From positions 62,001 to 126,000 of the forward strand of contig CAJNDS010000152.1 in the NCBI GenBank assembly GCA_905221605.1: 64,000 bases of DNA, read 5' to 3'. The position numbers and the translations under genes were made by a program. This document shows, in pieces, positions 47,480 through 59,479 of the stretch (the stretch's first letter is position 1; every line of letters starts with the position of its first letter). The notes beneath the pieces were generated by a model. The model ran no database searches. It was not told the origin of the DNA and worked only from the letters and a program-made list of their open reading frames with translations. Source of the DNA: Symbiodinium natans. Its lineage: Eukaryota; Sar; Dinophyceae; Suessiales; Symbiodiniaceae.

Positions 47480-48290
47480 TCCATCTTGAACGGACACTTA
47501 AAGTTTAGAGGCACAAGAAGCGCAGCCTAAAGGCCCTAAACCCGAGGTCTGGCATGAATGTCCAGTCTGCGCTCGAGCTCATTCAGGGCAAAAGTCGGCT
47601 TCTCAGTGCGTCAGGCCGTGGAGCCCTGAATCGGCCGTTTGATATCTGAAGCAGTAGACAAGCAGTAGACAAGCAGAGAAGTTGCAGAAGCTCCAAATTG
47701 AGCCATTGTGTCGTGTTAGTCTTGTTGACATGGTACCGGTATGCGGAAAGCCGTTGGTATACTGCTGGCTCCATGTACATTTTTCCTGGTACACTGTCTG
47801 CCTGATGCTGATTTTTTCTATTTGATACATTTGCTCTAAGTACTGCTGAGATACGGCTGAGAAGATTTGAGATAGTCCCCGTGCCGTCTTTCGAGGACCG
47901 GCGCCCGGAGACCCTGACGCGCCAAGCTTGAAACGCTTCGCGGCGTAGCGGAGCGGTATCTGAGGTATTCTGAGGTAGTACTAGTGACAGCTAGTTAGCT
48001 GAGCTGCAATGACTGCATGGGAGCGATTGCAATGAGCGAGTTTACTACAAACTTTCACGGATCGCGAACTACGAAAAAACATGATGTGATGTGCTTTTGT
48101 AAACGCATCAGTAGATGGCCTGGGTCTCATGGTTGTAGGCTGACTGTCGATTGGGCTGGATGCAGAAATGGCCTTCTGCTGAGAATCTGCACTTGCGGTT
48201 CCTTTGGCCGAATGCCTGAATGCATCTGACAGTTCACTACGCCATCTGCAGGGTACAGGCTCAGCTCGGTGGGACTCCGCGGCCCGGGCA
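47480..48290. other. Upstream region of RPL5, no gene recognised
   Basis: The AG at 48303-48304 (TTCTCGCAG), 3 nt before the RPL5 ATG, is the likely spliced-leader or intron acceptor. Confidence 0.35.
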
Positions 48291-48307
48291 GGTGCTTCTC
48301 GCAGACG

Positions 48308-49733
48308 ATGGCCTTCGTGAAGGTCCTGAAGAATGCGGCCTACTTCAAGAGGTTCCAAGTCGCAAAGCGGCGCCGCCGAGAAGGCAAGACAGACTACCAT
48401 GCTCGCCGCAAGATGGTCCGGCAGGACAAGAACAAGTTCAACAACCGCAAGTACCGGCTCGTTGTTCGCTTCACGAACAAGCGTTGTATCTGCCAATGTG
48501 TATATGCCACTCTCCGAGGCGACATTGTTGTTGCTGCTGCCGCATCAAACGAGCTCGTCCATTTCGGAATCGTAGCTGGGCACAAGAACTATGCTGCCGC
48601 TTACGCGACAGGGCTGCTTCTGGCACGCCGTGTGTTGAAGAAGTTTGGCTTGGATGAGAAGTTCAAGGGCAAGGAGGAACTGGATGGCGAAGACTACCAC
48701 ATTGAGGATGAAGACAACGATCAGCGACCCTTCAAGTGCATCTTGGATGTTGGGATTCGCCGAACTTGCGTTGGACATCGCATGTGGGGAGCTCTTAAGG
48801 GGGCTGTGGATGGCGGCCTACATGTTCCCCACAGCACGAAGAACTTCCCCGGCTTCAAAGCAGCCGATGAGAAGGGCGGCGAGTCCGAGTACGATGCTGA
48901 AGCGCACAAGGAGAAGATCTTCGGAAACCATGCCCCGTGCTCGGAGTGACTGTGGTGGCGGAGCATTCGCAGAGTATTAGCGGAGTTTTTTGTTTCGCTA
49001 AAGCTAACCTAACGTCTGTTGCGAGGTGAAGGAGTACATGGAAATGCTGCAAGAGGAGGATCCGACAAAGTACGAGGCGCACTTTGCCAAGTACATTGAG
49101 GCAGGCATTGATGCAGAGAAGATGGAGGACGCTGAAGCTGAAGCTGGAGTCATATGGCCAGCCAGTGCTAGCCATGTGAACATGTGACATTGTGCTACCT
49201 GTCATTTCCATACATTTCCTCTCTTTGTTAGTTGCTGAGTCCAGGACATGTACACAGAAGCACATGAGAAGATCCGCGAGGATCCAGAAGGTGAGAAGGC
49301 GGAGAAGAAGGACTGGTAGAATGCAATGTGACTGCTAGTCCTTCATCTTTGCCTGTCGGCATCGGCTGAGGTAGGATGCAACTAGCTTGCCTGAAGGACA
49401 TCACGTACGAGAAAGACGGTGATACAATGAAGGTCGCACGATCGACGCAATGGCATTTGCAACACTTTTGCAACCCTGTGGATTCAAATGCTGCAGGCAT
49501 CAGATGGCACTGAGCACACCCGCTTTCACAAGATCACTCTGGAGAAGCGGCGTGAGAAGGTTCACGCCTCTGCCAGAAGCAGTGAACTTTCTTGCGCAGG
49601 ATCGAGTGTCTAAGGTTGCTGCCAAGATTGCAGCAGCGCAGGTGGGTGGACGCGTGCAGAGTCATAATGGACTTCCAAACCCTTCCGTATTGATTTGTTT
49701 GATTAGTGTCAGGCGAAAATGATGGAAGAGTGA
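48308..49733 (+). CDS. RPL5: Large-subunit ribosomal protein L5 (uL18), six exons
   Basis: Exon model: 48308-48931, 49026-49127, 49245-49290, 49504-49559, 49600-49641, 49713-49733. It gives 296 codons, against 297 in human RPL5. It starts [17 protein letters not shown], continues through [17 protein letters not shown] and [10 protein letters not shown], and ends QAKMMEE. RPL5 binds 5S rRNA and carries it into the large ribosomal subunit. Donors are GC (CAT|GCCCCG), GA (GAG|GACGCT), GT, GT and GT, all with AG acceptors; GC and GA donors are known in dinoflagellates. Introns are 94, 117, 213, 40 and 71 nt. The upstream GTG extension to 48269 is rejected because MAFVKV fits the family start. Exon joins 4 and 5 are inferred from alignment to the family in memory. 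Confidence 0.9.
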
Positions 49734-50380
49734 AGTGAAGAGTGATGGAGCACCTGCAGCAAGGAGTCCACTGCGAACTGTGAGCACAAAGAAGCGCAGT
49801 TGCTGGTCTTGCGAAGGACGTGCTTTGCAGGTCGCGTGCCATGCATTCATGCTGTGGATCAGCACTCTTCATGCCCTGTCAGTATTTGCAGGAACACAGG
49901 CATGTCCATGCAACCACATTGCCTACGTAAGCGCCCTTGTCACAAGTCAACACCCCTACGTCACATGCAACTCAACGCACTTAACCAGCACACTGCTTCA
50001 GACAAGCCAGCAAGTAGCTTTGCAGTAGATGCTCTTGTTAATGGCTGCTGGCGCATGACCGAAGGCAGCCAGATTGACAAGGTCAAGACGTTGTGAACAC
50101 TGCACTATTTTGCATTCGAAGTTTGCGCTCTAATCTTGCATGGCCGCAGCTGCAGGCCGTCACAAAGCCTTGCGTCTTTGATGACCCGGCAGTGTGACCA
50201 AACTGATTCAAAGGCTGATGTGACTCTCCTCATCTCTCCTCCTGCCCCGTTGGCATTTCTGCTGAGGGATTATTGCTGATATTGCTGTGAGGAAGAGGTC
50301 GAGGCAGACGATGGTGAACAGAAGTTGGAACCCTACGAAGAATTCAGCTGATTGTAAAGTCTTGGCGCCACCATGCTCAG

Positions 50381-50823
50381 TGAGGTGGAAGGTCGGTGAT
50401 CGGGTGTACGCGCTATGGGCAGGTAATAGCTGCTACTATGCACTGGTCTCAGCAAGGCGGTTGGTCTGTTGGCATTTGTGCTGAAGGACAGGATATTGTA
50501 GTGGCATTCATGGCTGAGGTGTGCACCATAGCAGAGGCGAGCTGCTACTGTGAATCTCGTTGGGTCTTTGAACAGTTTTGAACTGAATCTGACGAGGATT
50601 GCCTCCATTACACCTGGCTGGAATTTGGGGTTCCGTTGTAGATCCACTCATGTTGCTTTTTCAATGTCATGAAGTTCGCTACACCGCAGCCGCCCACATT
50701 CTGCATGATGGCAGCTTCACTGGCATGTTGCGTGTTAAAGTCTTTTTGTTGGAGGTCCGCGAAAAGGACAGGAAGGTGGTGGTCACGTGGGATGATGCTG
50801 CTCGATGGCACTATAGGAAATAG
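50381..50823 (+). CDS. Small Tudor-like fragment, two exons
   Basis: Exon 50381-50422 encodes RWKVGDRVYALWA and exon 50675-50823 encodes VRYTAAAHILHDGSF followed by KVVVTWDDAARWHYRK and TAG. The GT donor after GCAG and the AG acceptor in ATGAAG join in phase (G + TT). The pattern GDRVYALW - YTAA.I - VVTWDD resembles Tudor/agenet folds that bind methylated residues. An acidic stretch upstream (EEVEADDGEQKLEPYEE at about 50292) may be an earlier exon, but I could not find a canonical junction to it. The fold call is tentative. Confidence 0.35.
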
Positions 50824-51236
50824 CACATCGGCGTCGTGTAGTTCCGTGTAGCCGAGTAAGCGATGAGCAACAACATCGCTTGCTCCTTGCCAAGGCCGAC
50901 ACGTCACACCGCACGGTCAGCTTCGACCAGGTGGCGTTGGGTGGTCGCACAATGTCACACACGTCACACGTGTGTATTGGCATCTTGCGGTCTGGTGCCA
51001 GGTCATGCGCCCTTCTGACGAAACGACCGCCTGGAGTAAATCAAGGTCCTGTCCCCAAAAGCAAGCGCCCGATGGCTATACTGCCAGATTGGTTCGTGTA
51101 CTGCAGGATTGAGCGACGGGCTACCGTCCGGCAGACGGAGCAAAAGGGACGATGTCTGTTCACCAACGAGGCTGTTGTCATCTGTCCGTGCAATCGTGGA
51201 CCTCATATGCAAAATGGAGAGCAATGTAGCCCTGTA

Positions 51237-51350
51237 TATATATATATATATATAATATATATATATACATATATGTATGCACATGCAACGGCATATGCAT
51301 GTGCATATACATATATATATATATATATATATGCATATGCATATTATGAA
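51237..51350. repeat. (TA)n-rich tract with ATGCATATGCAT palindromes
   Basis: TATATATA runs separated by GCATATGCATGTGCATA. Confidence 0.85.
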
Positions 51351-51592
51351 TAAATAAATATTTAAATGAAGTTGGTGACGCAAATAGACTCGCGTACTGT
51401 GTACTCGTTTGCAACACAAGCAAGTACCTCGTAAGCATCGCCATTCAATTCTCATGGGGGGGGGGGGGTGTTCATCAATGTTCTTGCATCGGTTCACCAC
51501 CACGACACTGCATACATTTCTCGAAATTTCCTGGGACTGAAAAGTGTTTTTTCCTAGATTTGCTTCAATTTGCTTCTGCACCTGCGCGCAGC

Positions 51593-54060
51593 ATGAGTTG
51601 CCGAGAGGCCTGCGAGCCAGGCCAGGTGGTTTTCGTGGAGAGGCCGCTTCTTGTTGCCTTGCCAGGCTGGGGGGTGTCTGTGCAAGCACACCCTGAACTA
51701 TCCTGAACTACCATAATGGCCTCCACGATTCTGCCTGCTGTCCTTTGTCCTACTCAAATTTGCACTGGCATCAAGTTCCAAAATTATCCAAGCCCACGAC
51801 TTGGCAGCTGTTGCGCCCAAGCTTTGGGAGTGCCTTCAGAAGCTTCATGGAGCCCCTGCCTTAGCTGAGCAGAGCATAGCAGAGCTGGAGATGATGCAGA
51901 TCTTCATCCATCAATTGTCTCTGCTGTGGCCTGACACCACACACGTGTGTGTGTACACAGGCAGACGCATCCTGGAAATACCTCACAACCATGGGAAAAC
52001 GACAACTTCCGAATTTCATGCCGGGCATGCATGCCCGTGCCGACAAACTACAGGCAAAGGTTGTACTTGCATTAGATCGCACCTGGGTGTCCGAGGACGC
52101 AGCGGGTGGATCAGCGCAAAGTCATGACCTTTTCGCTTTCCAGGGAAAAGGTTTTCACGTTGGGACCTTTCTCAATTTTAACACGTCTGTGCGAAGCAGG
52201 TTTGCAGGCCTGTGAGCGCAAAGGCACATGCATCGGAAGCTGAGCTGTGCTTGCACTGAGCTATCTTGTAAAGTGTTGTGCATGTGACAGTTATGAGTGC
52301 GCACGCAATTGGTCAGCATCGCTTCTCACGAAGCCATTGAGTGTTTCCGGTTCACCAATCGCTTCTGGGCGCCCGCCAGCGGCGGACAGCCGAGCCTTCG
52401 TTTGGAGGTTCCTGAAGCTTTTCGGATTGATTCGGACCGTGCAAAAGGGCTTCCTCCCGATAAGACCTCTCTTAGTTTGGATCCTAAGTCTCCGAGAGGG
52501 CCAGCCAAGCGCAGACCTTTGAATTGAAGCGTACGTGTTGCAGTTTCAAGTTGGAGAGGGTGCAGTACATCGTGTGATGTTTTGAGAATTTTTCGCACAA
52601 CGTCGATGTGGGTCGAAACGCAAATTTAGGTGAGGGTAAGCAGCAATGAACAATCTTTCTGACGTCAGCGCTCTGACAACACCGTTGGCAATCCAACTTC
52701 AAGCACGGACATGTGCGGACGCCCAGGCGCAGCCACTAAACCTGGGAACCGTGACGTTCCATTTTGCTGCACTTGTTTCGGTGCTGACGCTCGTCATAGG
52801 CTGAGATTTTTCTCCGTCCTATCAACAACCTTTGCTGGAGATATTTTCATGCTGATGCCCAGGATGCGGCTGACATCGGTGTAATTCGAGACAAATACGT
52901 GCCTGATCCAGATGAGGACTGTTGAATGCATGGTCATCCGAGCCTCCACATTGTACATTTTTTGTTCCCAGATTGTGCAAGCCAGCATGTGAAATTTGTC
53001 CTCGGCAGCAAGCAGCGTTCTTCAAGACCCACGAAACTTATCTGTTGGCATTCGTCTGGCCAGGAACCGAATGAGGATGTTACTAGAATCCTGCAAGCTC
53101 TTCAGGCCAGAAGGTCAAAGTGGTACTGTGCGTTGCCCAGTGCGCAAAAGTAAGATCAGAGCCAGGACGCGCCGTGCGAGTTAGCGTGGTCCCGCCTTGG
53201 TTTGCTTTTTCTGACATCCGTATATCTCCCACGTGCCTTGCCAGGAAAGAGCAAATATCTAAGCTGGATGGCAAAAGCTTTCAGAGGCTTGTTTCAGCTT
53301 GGCGCCATTGCCTTGGTATGGCCTTTTGCGAATGTTTGCGAGGGCGATGCGCTTGGTTAGCCAAATCGTGCCTGAGGTTACAATTCCTTCGGCCACCACA
53401 AAGAGGTGCCGCTAATTTATGTACTGCTGATGTGGCAATTCCTTGCTTGTCGCGTCACGTGTTGCTTTAGTCCAGCTGAGCAAACTAACGCTGGATCGAG
53501 GTTGAGCATTCTCGAACTCTTAACGACGGTCTCCCCAGTGCATACTCTTCATGCACGGTGTGATCTGTTCAAAGGATGGCCTGGTGCTCTACAACCGAAT
53601 CTCAATGTGCCGGGCACCCGGAAGAAGGTGGCGGCCGTCCGGGAGTTTCGTTGCACCGTTGACAGTCAAAAGGTGCTCACTCTTGTGATCCGACGTGCTG
53701 TCATCGACTCAGATAGCCGTAAACCGGGACGTCGCAGTTGTGGTGGCTGTAAACGTTAGTGTGCAGATGAGGCTGGTCCTATGGAGATGAAGATGCATTT
53801 GTCCTTCGGAGCCGGTGCGGTTCTGGGTTGAAAGTTTAGTCTCTGTGGTGCTTCAGTGTTGAGAGCGCCGAGAGCACTTCAGCTTGGCTCAGAATGGCTT
53901 TGGACAAGGGCGACGAGCTGACAATCTCCTATTTGCAGGCTGCACAACGACTCCAACATACTTTGAACTGGCGACATGTAGTTTCCATCGGTGCCTTCCA
54001 GGATGAAGACCTTCTCAAAAGCACGGCTGTGCGACAGCAGAAGCTCCAGAATTGGCACAT
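51593..54060 (+). CDS. SET-domain protein gene, fragmentary exon set
   Basis: Pieces in the order expected of a SMYD-like SET domain, one strand: 51593-51674 (EACEPGQVVFVERPLLVALP, the first SET strand); about 51801-51898 (APKLWECLQKLHGAPALAEQ); about 53241-53330 (SFQRLVSAWRHC); 53675-53695 (AHSCDPT, equivalent to NHSCxPN); about 53779-53829 (MEMKMHLSFGAGAVL); 53894-53938 (ALDKGDELTISYL, the GEELTxxY motif); about 54001-54051 (DLLKSTAVRQQKLQNW). SET domains methylate lysines using S-adenosylmethionine. AHSC and DELTISY carry the cofactor and catalytic residues. Junctions are not resolved, and 53641-53700 is also open in another frame, so exon limits are provisional. It could be an intact gene with many short exons or a pseudogene. 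Confidence 0.45.
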
Positions 54061-54141
54061 CTCTCAGACTCTGCTCAAGACTCTGCTCAAGACTCTGCTC
54101 AAGACTCTGCTCAAGACTCTGCTCAAGACTCTGCTCAGACT
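54060..54141 (+). repeat. 12-bp tandem repeat AAGACTCTGCTC, about 6 units
   Basis: Perfect 12-mers reading LLKT in one frame and SLEQ on the other strand. Confidence 0.9.
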
Positions 54142-54199
54142 CCTCAAACCTCTTTTGGCGTGCTTGTCGTAATGGCGTGATGCGTATCTTGCAGAAGCT

Positions 54200-54660
54200 G
54201 TTGTGGAGTGGAAGGCAATGTTCCAAGGCGGCCTAGAGAGACAAGGAGGGAGAGAGACAGAGAGAGAGAGCGATCCCTCTTCGAGCGCACCAACGCAGTG
54301 GGGGGGCCAGCAACACCGACGACCGCACGGCAGCGTTGCCTGGGACAGAGGGACCAGGACAGGCCCGACAGGCCCGACAGGCCCGACGTGAAGAAGGGGG
54401 GCCCCACCTCTTTGATTCCTACGACTGGGGAAAATCGGGGGGGCACTACATCGTCGTCCGCGTCCACAAGAGAAGAACAGGCCAGCACAGTGGGTGGATC
54501 CGCAACTGGCTTGCAGCCGATGACCACAACGTCCTTAAATGGGGGGGGGCCGGTGTCGCAGGCGCCTGGGGGCACAAAGCCGACTACCAGACGCCCAGCT
54601 CGACGAGACAGAGGACACGGATGAAGGTGAGCCCTGCGAAGTGAAACCGGACAAGTGAAC
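54200..54660. other. No gene recognised; short repeats
   Basis: GA-rich run at 54243-54272 and GGCCCGACA repeats at 54362-54390. Frames here have biased composition. Confidence 0.4.
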
Positions 54661-54946
54661 CCCGTTTAGTGGAAAGCCTTCCGGGGGCCCTTCCAAGTCT
54701 CTTCGCGGGGTAGAAGAGAGCGATCCCTAGCCCTCTCCAGGGGCAAGTATCACGTAGTATCCCACGCAGGCCAACCATTGGGGGAAGACTGTCTTGCAGG
54801 CAAGTGTAATACCTAGCCTTATGGGCTGTTTGTGGTGTTTTGACGAAATCTTCCCGAAGGGGGTCGCTGGTTTCACGCCGACATTGACACAAACTTGGGC
54901 GCGCCCTGCGCGCGGGGGGGTGCGACTGTGCCCCTCAAGCCCCGAA

Positions 54947-55063
54947 GAAGAAGAAGAAGAAGAAGAAGAAGAAGAAGAAGAAGAAGAAGAAGAAGAAGAA
55001 GAAGAAGAAGAAGAAGAAGAAGAAGAAGAAGAAGAAGAAGAAGAAGAAGAAGAAGAAGAAGAC
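54947..55063. repeat. (GAA)n, about 39 units
   Basis: Pure GAA triplets, giving poly-Glu, poly-Arg, poly-Ser or poly-Phe frames. Confidence 0.95.
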
Positions 55064-55074
55064 GAGAAAGTCGG

Positions 55075-55620
55075 GCAGCGCCGTTGTTGAGGGGTGTTGA
55101 GTGCAGCCATCTTGACGAGGAAGTTCACTTGCATGTGTCAGGGCCTCAGTTTCGTGCAACAGCGATGAGTCCTGTTTGTGGAATCGACGGGTGCTCGGTC
55201 ACAAGCATCCGAGAACACTGAATGCTGCGAAGGCCCTCGCTGCTCCCTCAAGGTTGATGTGAATCCGACGATCTTTTGCTAAAGTGCAAAGTGTGCCAGG
55301 CTTGTTTGCGATGGCTTCGATGCCTTGCAATTCTTGACAGGTTGGACGTGGTGTGCGCTGCCAGCGTTGCCGAGTTGGGATACTCTACCCTCAGGCCAGC
55401 ATCAAAATCGATTTGTTCAGCCCTTCGTTAGGAGAAGCTATTTGCGTGGTTATGGACAGTTTACGGTACAGTTAAATATAAATATGAAAATATAAATATA
55501 AACATAAATAGAAATAGAAATATAAATAGAAATAGAAAAGAAAAATATAAATATGAATATAAGGTATCCCCCCCTCAAAGATCCATGTTTTTCATACCCT
55601 TCTCATCCCATAAGAACTTT
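55075..55620. other. No gene recognised; AT-rich end
   Basis: ATAAATATAAACATAAATAG-type repeats at 55465-55560. Confidence 0.4.
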
Positions 55621-55624
55621 TACT

Positions 55625-56245
55625 CTTAAGAACAGTTTTAATCTTCAAGAATTCTCAGGAATTCTAAAGAATTAATCCTGAAGTTGAAGATCGAAGATTG
55701 AAGATTCCTGAAGATTTCTGAAGGGCTCTTGGGCGAAATCTTCAGTTTTCTCTTCTTAGACCACCAGAGTCTCCCAGGAATTTTCAATCTTCAATCTTCA
55801 ATTTCAGGATTCATTCTTAAGATTGAGAATTCTTAGAACTAATCCTGAAATTGAAGATTGAAGATCTCTGCGGGAATCTTGGGAGAAATCTTCAGTTTAC
55901 TTCTTAGACGGAAATCGAAGATTTTTCACCAGAGTCTCCCAGGAATCTTCAATCTTCAATTTCCGGAGTAATTCTTAAGAAATCTTAAGAATTTATAGAA
56001 GTTTAAACTGAGATTTCAAAGATTTTTCGCAAGAGTCCCCAAGGAATCTTCAATCTTCAATCTTCAGTTTCAGGATGAATTCAAAAGAATTCTTAAGAAT
56101 TCTTCAAAAAATGCTCCTGGGATTGTAGACCAAAACCGAAGATTTTCCACAAGGGTCTCCCGGAAATCTTCAATCTTTACTCTTTAGTTTTAACTTTTAA
56201 GAGTGTTTGAGAGTTCTTAAGCATTTTTGAGAATTAATCCTGAAT
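55625..56245. repeat. Palindromic AT-rich array (AATCTTCAATCTTCA and its complement)
   Basis: AATCCTGAAATTGAAGATTG and its reverse complement alternate through 600 bp, with ACCAGAGTCTCCCAGGAA blocks recurring at about 120-170-bp intervals. Neighbouring arms can pair. Confidence 0.8.
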
Positions 56246-56715
56246 CAATAATTTCAAGAAACTTAATCCTGCTGCCATCTCTTTTCGGAGGTACGAGAAA
56301 ACAACAAGAAACCACAAACTCGAATCCTGCAAAATCTCAAAAGGGTACCACCCCCCCCAGAAAAAGAAATAAAATAAGTAAAACTGAACTCTATACTAAA
56401 CACTGTATCTTATCAAACGTATCTTAAGCCATCACGCCCCAATAAAGCAAAATTTGAACTCTATACTAACCGCTGTACCTTACTCGTAGCTAACATGAGG
56501 AAATGTCTAGCAATCATCCCGCGATAAGCAAAACCAGAATGCTACCGTACATCGATATAGTTTGTGTATATTTCGAATCCCATGAAGTACTGTAGTGAAA
56601 GGACATTTGCTGACAGTACTCTCGCGTCCCCGGGACGCAAGACCCACAACCATAGGCATAACCCCATGGGATTTAAGGTTGAGGGGGTTATGACTCAAGC
56701 CCTATAGTTCCTAGG
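56246..56715. other. No gene recognised
   Basis: AT-rich. AAATTTGAACTCTATACTAA-type pieces recur near 56382 and 56450. Confidence 0.4.
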
Positions 56716-56719
56716 ATCG

Positions 56720-57680
56720 TATCGGTAATGCCCAAACCTTAAACCCTAAACTTTAAACCCTATAGGGTTCAATAGCTCAAAAACCAAAGGTCTGGGCATG
56801 TATACCTTCAGCTTGTTTAGGGTGAAAACTGTTGAACCTTTCGGAGCCCTAGAGGGTTTAGGGATCTGACCCTAAACGGTTCAGTGTTAAGGTCTTACAA
56901 ACATAGATTTAAGGTCTAGGGATTTAAGCCCTTTAGGGTTATAAGGTTCTATCGCATAGGTAGGTAATGCACAAACCTTAAACCTAAACCTTTAAACTTT
57001 ATAGGGTTCAAAGGTTCAGCAACCTAAGGTCTGGGCATGTATACCTTCAGCGCCTCTTTAGGGTTAAAATCTTTGAGCCTTTGAGAGCCCTACTATTAAA
57101 CCTTAACTCTATAGCGTTTGAAGGTTAGGGTTTAGATGTGATTGCCGGCTTAGCTTTAAATGCTTACATCTTAAACCCTAAACCTGTCAACCTTAACCCG
57201 GTAGGGCTTAAAGATTAAGGCTTAATCATATAAGGTCTCGGGGCCTCTCTTTAAAACCCTAAACCCTTAACCGATAGGGTATAAGAGAATAAGCCTTCAA
57301 ACAAAATCATGGAGCTCAGCGGAGCGGAAGGTAGGGCCGGCGGGGGGAGGGGGGGGGGGTTCAGAGGCCCTGGCTATGTTGGAGGGCCCCCCCCCCACCC
57401 CCCGTGTATAAGCAAACTTAATGCTTGTAAGCAATATGCTGTGTGACAGAAACTCTTTCCAATCAAGATTGAGTACGCAGATCACCAACCCATTGAGTAC
57501 GCAGATCACCAACTCATATATACATGTATATGTGTGTAGATATCTATATATAGTTATTGTAACTGCCCAAACCTTACACCCTTAAGGTTTAAACTCTATG
57601 GGCTTAGGTTACAATGCCTTAATCTTAAGGCCTAAACCTTTAAAAAACCTTAACCCCGTAGGGTTTAGAGGTTAAGGGAC
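56720..57680. repeat. Telomere-like degenerate TTTAGGG/CCCTAAA region
   Basis: Many TTTAGGG, CCCTAAAC and near variants on both strands. Within it a ~238-bp unit is duplicated (GGTCTGGGCATGTATACC and flanks at about 56790 and 57029). Confidence 0.65.
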
Positions 57681-58885
57681 TCAAGACTACAAGCATTCGG
57701 ATGCGGTTCTTGGGGAGGGGGGAGGGAGGGCGAGCATACCTCATGAAACTATAGAGATGAGACACAAAACCATGGATCTTTTTTTGGGGGGGGGGGGGGG
57801 TCTAGCTATAAGGGGAAAAATCTAGATAGATATAAGTACAAATATAAATATTTTTATAAGTAAATAAATAAGCAGGAAATTACATGTAAGATCGGGTGGG
57901 GGATTTGGAGTGATGGGGTTGTGGTTTCTTTGTGGGTTCGTATCAGACAAGATGCACAGGGGGATCGTGTTGATGCCCCACAACACTATAGAGTTTGCGT
58001 GGGAATCTACTCCGTATGGAGGAATACCTTTATGACAGTAAGGGTTTACGGTTGCCGCTCCACAAAGCAGGGAACAGTGTACATAAATTATGCATGATAA
58101 TGATGAATGATTGAGTAGGACACCTGTGTTTGAATTGATAGCTCTAGCGAGCCTTCTGCTCTTCGATTTGTTTATCTTGAACCTGTTGTACACATCCGTT
58201 GCCATTTTGGCACAGGCACCCGAATTTCTTCTCGATGGTTCCAACAACGGCGGTTTCGCGCCTTTCTTTTTTGGGAAACTCCTTACACCGGAGCCCCGTG
58301 TTTGTTTTCTGTGAGGTCATGGACTGGGATTATGTAACGTGTGGCCAACCCCGGACGTGTCTGTGTTTTCTGTGCTGTCGCACGCTGGTTATCTGCAAGC
58401 CCAGCCCGAAAGTGAGTGAATGGGTCCCGGGCCCGCGATCTCACGGCAAAAAAACACGCGCACTGTGTGGAAATCCGTGTGTTTTTTGCTGTTCGGTCGC
58501 GCGGTTCGAGGCCCGGCCAAGTGGGGGTGGAAGCGAGCGAGTCCCGCGACCGCGGGCCGCCGTAGGATTCAAGGGTCGGGTCGTGGTACAATAGGTCGGG
58601 GGTTCACATTATTCCGGGGTTGTGGTAACAGCGCCCCCTCGGTTCCAGGCAACCAACGCAAGCTTCGAGCTCTGCAGGGTTTGTGGCAGCTGTCCTCCAT
58701 CAGAGGCCGTCCGAGCGTGGGTGTGCGAGCGCGCGTCACAACGTGGCTGGCGATTAGCATTAGGACTTACCAGCGGGTTCACAGGATGTTGCCATGCTCC
58801 TCCATATGGAGGAGGAGTCCAGTGCTCAGTGACGCATTGGAGGGGCGATGCTGACGGCCAACATCTTGTTTGTTGCAGGGTTGCA
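57680..58885. other. No gene recognised
   Basis: G-run at 57787-57800 and AT-rich 57818-57880; GC-rich 58320-58620 with short frames. Confidence 0.4.
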
Positions 58886-58895
58886 GCATTGTTGC

Positions 58896-59232
58896 AGGTA
58901 TGTTCAGAGAGTCGACACTTTAGACAAGAAGGACTTGGAAGACGTTCAGCAAGTCTACCAGGCATGCAGACAGTCGTGGAGAATGCACGAGAGACTTTGC
59001 AGCCTGCATGTGTTGTAGTGAAGTGACTGGGCAGGCAGCTCTGGACATCTTTGAGAACCATTGGATTCTTTATGCCACTCGGGAGGGTCTAGCACATGCC
59101 GGCAAACAGCGGTTCGTTGATCTGCTCGCAAATCTTCAGTCGGAGTTCCAGGTCATGGACACCATCCTTTGGGAAGGCCACCGTCAGAAGAACGTGATGG
59201 ATGCGATGGAGCATCAGTCACTTGGAACTTAG
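58896..59232 (+). CDS. Unrecognised exon-like ORFs
   Basis: Two adjacent protein-like stretches. About 58900-59005 encodes YVQRVDTLDKKDLEDVQQVY and CRQSWRMHERLC. About 59030-59232, after an AG in CTGGGCAG, encodes AALDIFENHWILYATREGLA, RFVDLLANLQSEFQVMDTIL and EHQS, ending in TAG. The composition is helical and balanced, unlike the surrounding DNA. No family recognised and the junction between the two is not clear. Confidence 0.35.
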
Positions 59233-59479
59233 TTGGGGCACTTGTTCGTTTGGATGGATTGTCAGTGACTGTCACTGTGGCTGTCAGTGCACCGATGGTG
59301 CCGAGACTCGAGAGCCTTAAGGCGCCGCCGAATTGATTTCCACCAACACTACTACTTCAGGCCCAATGTTTTTCAAAAAGGAGTTGCAACCCTCACTCCT
59401 ACTGCAGCTTTGTCAGGCCAACCTTCATCTTGGCGTGGTGTCATGAGGTGCCATCAGAGATTCGAAGCTGAATTGTGCC

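Noticed and set aside
48269-48307. N-terminal extension of RPL5 from a GTG
   Set aside because: The family starts at the MAFVKV-type Met and GTG is not a usual nuclear start.
51003-51689. 228-codon minus-strand ORF
   Set aside because: Runs through the (TA)n tract and lies opposite SET exon 1; no motif.
53406-53759. 117-codon ORF ending SCGGCKR
   Set aside because: Overlaps the SET AHSCDPT segment in another frame; the SET reading fits the order of neighbouring motifs better, though this frame is not fully excluded.
54794-55221. Poly-Glu, poly-Arg and poly-Phe ORFs
   Set aside because: Translation of (GAA)n, with no protein-like sequence outside the repeat.
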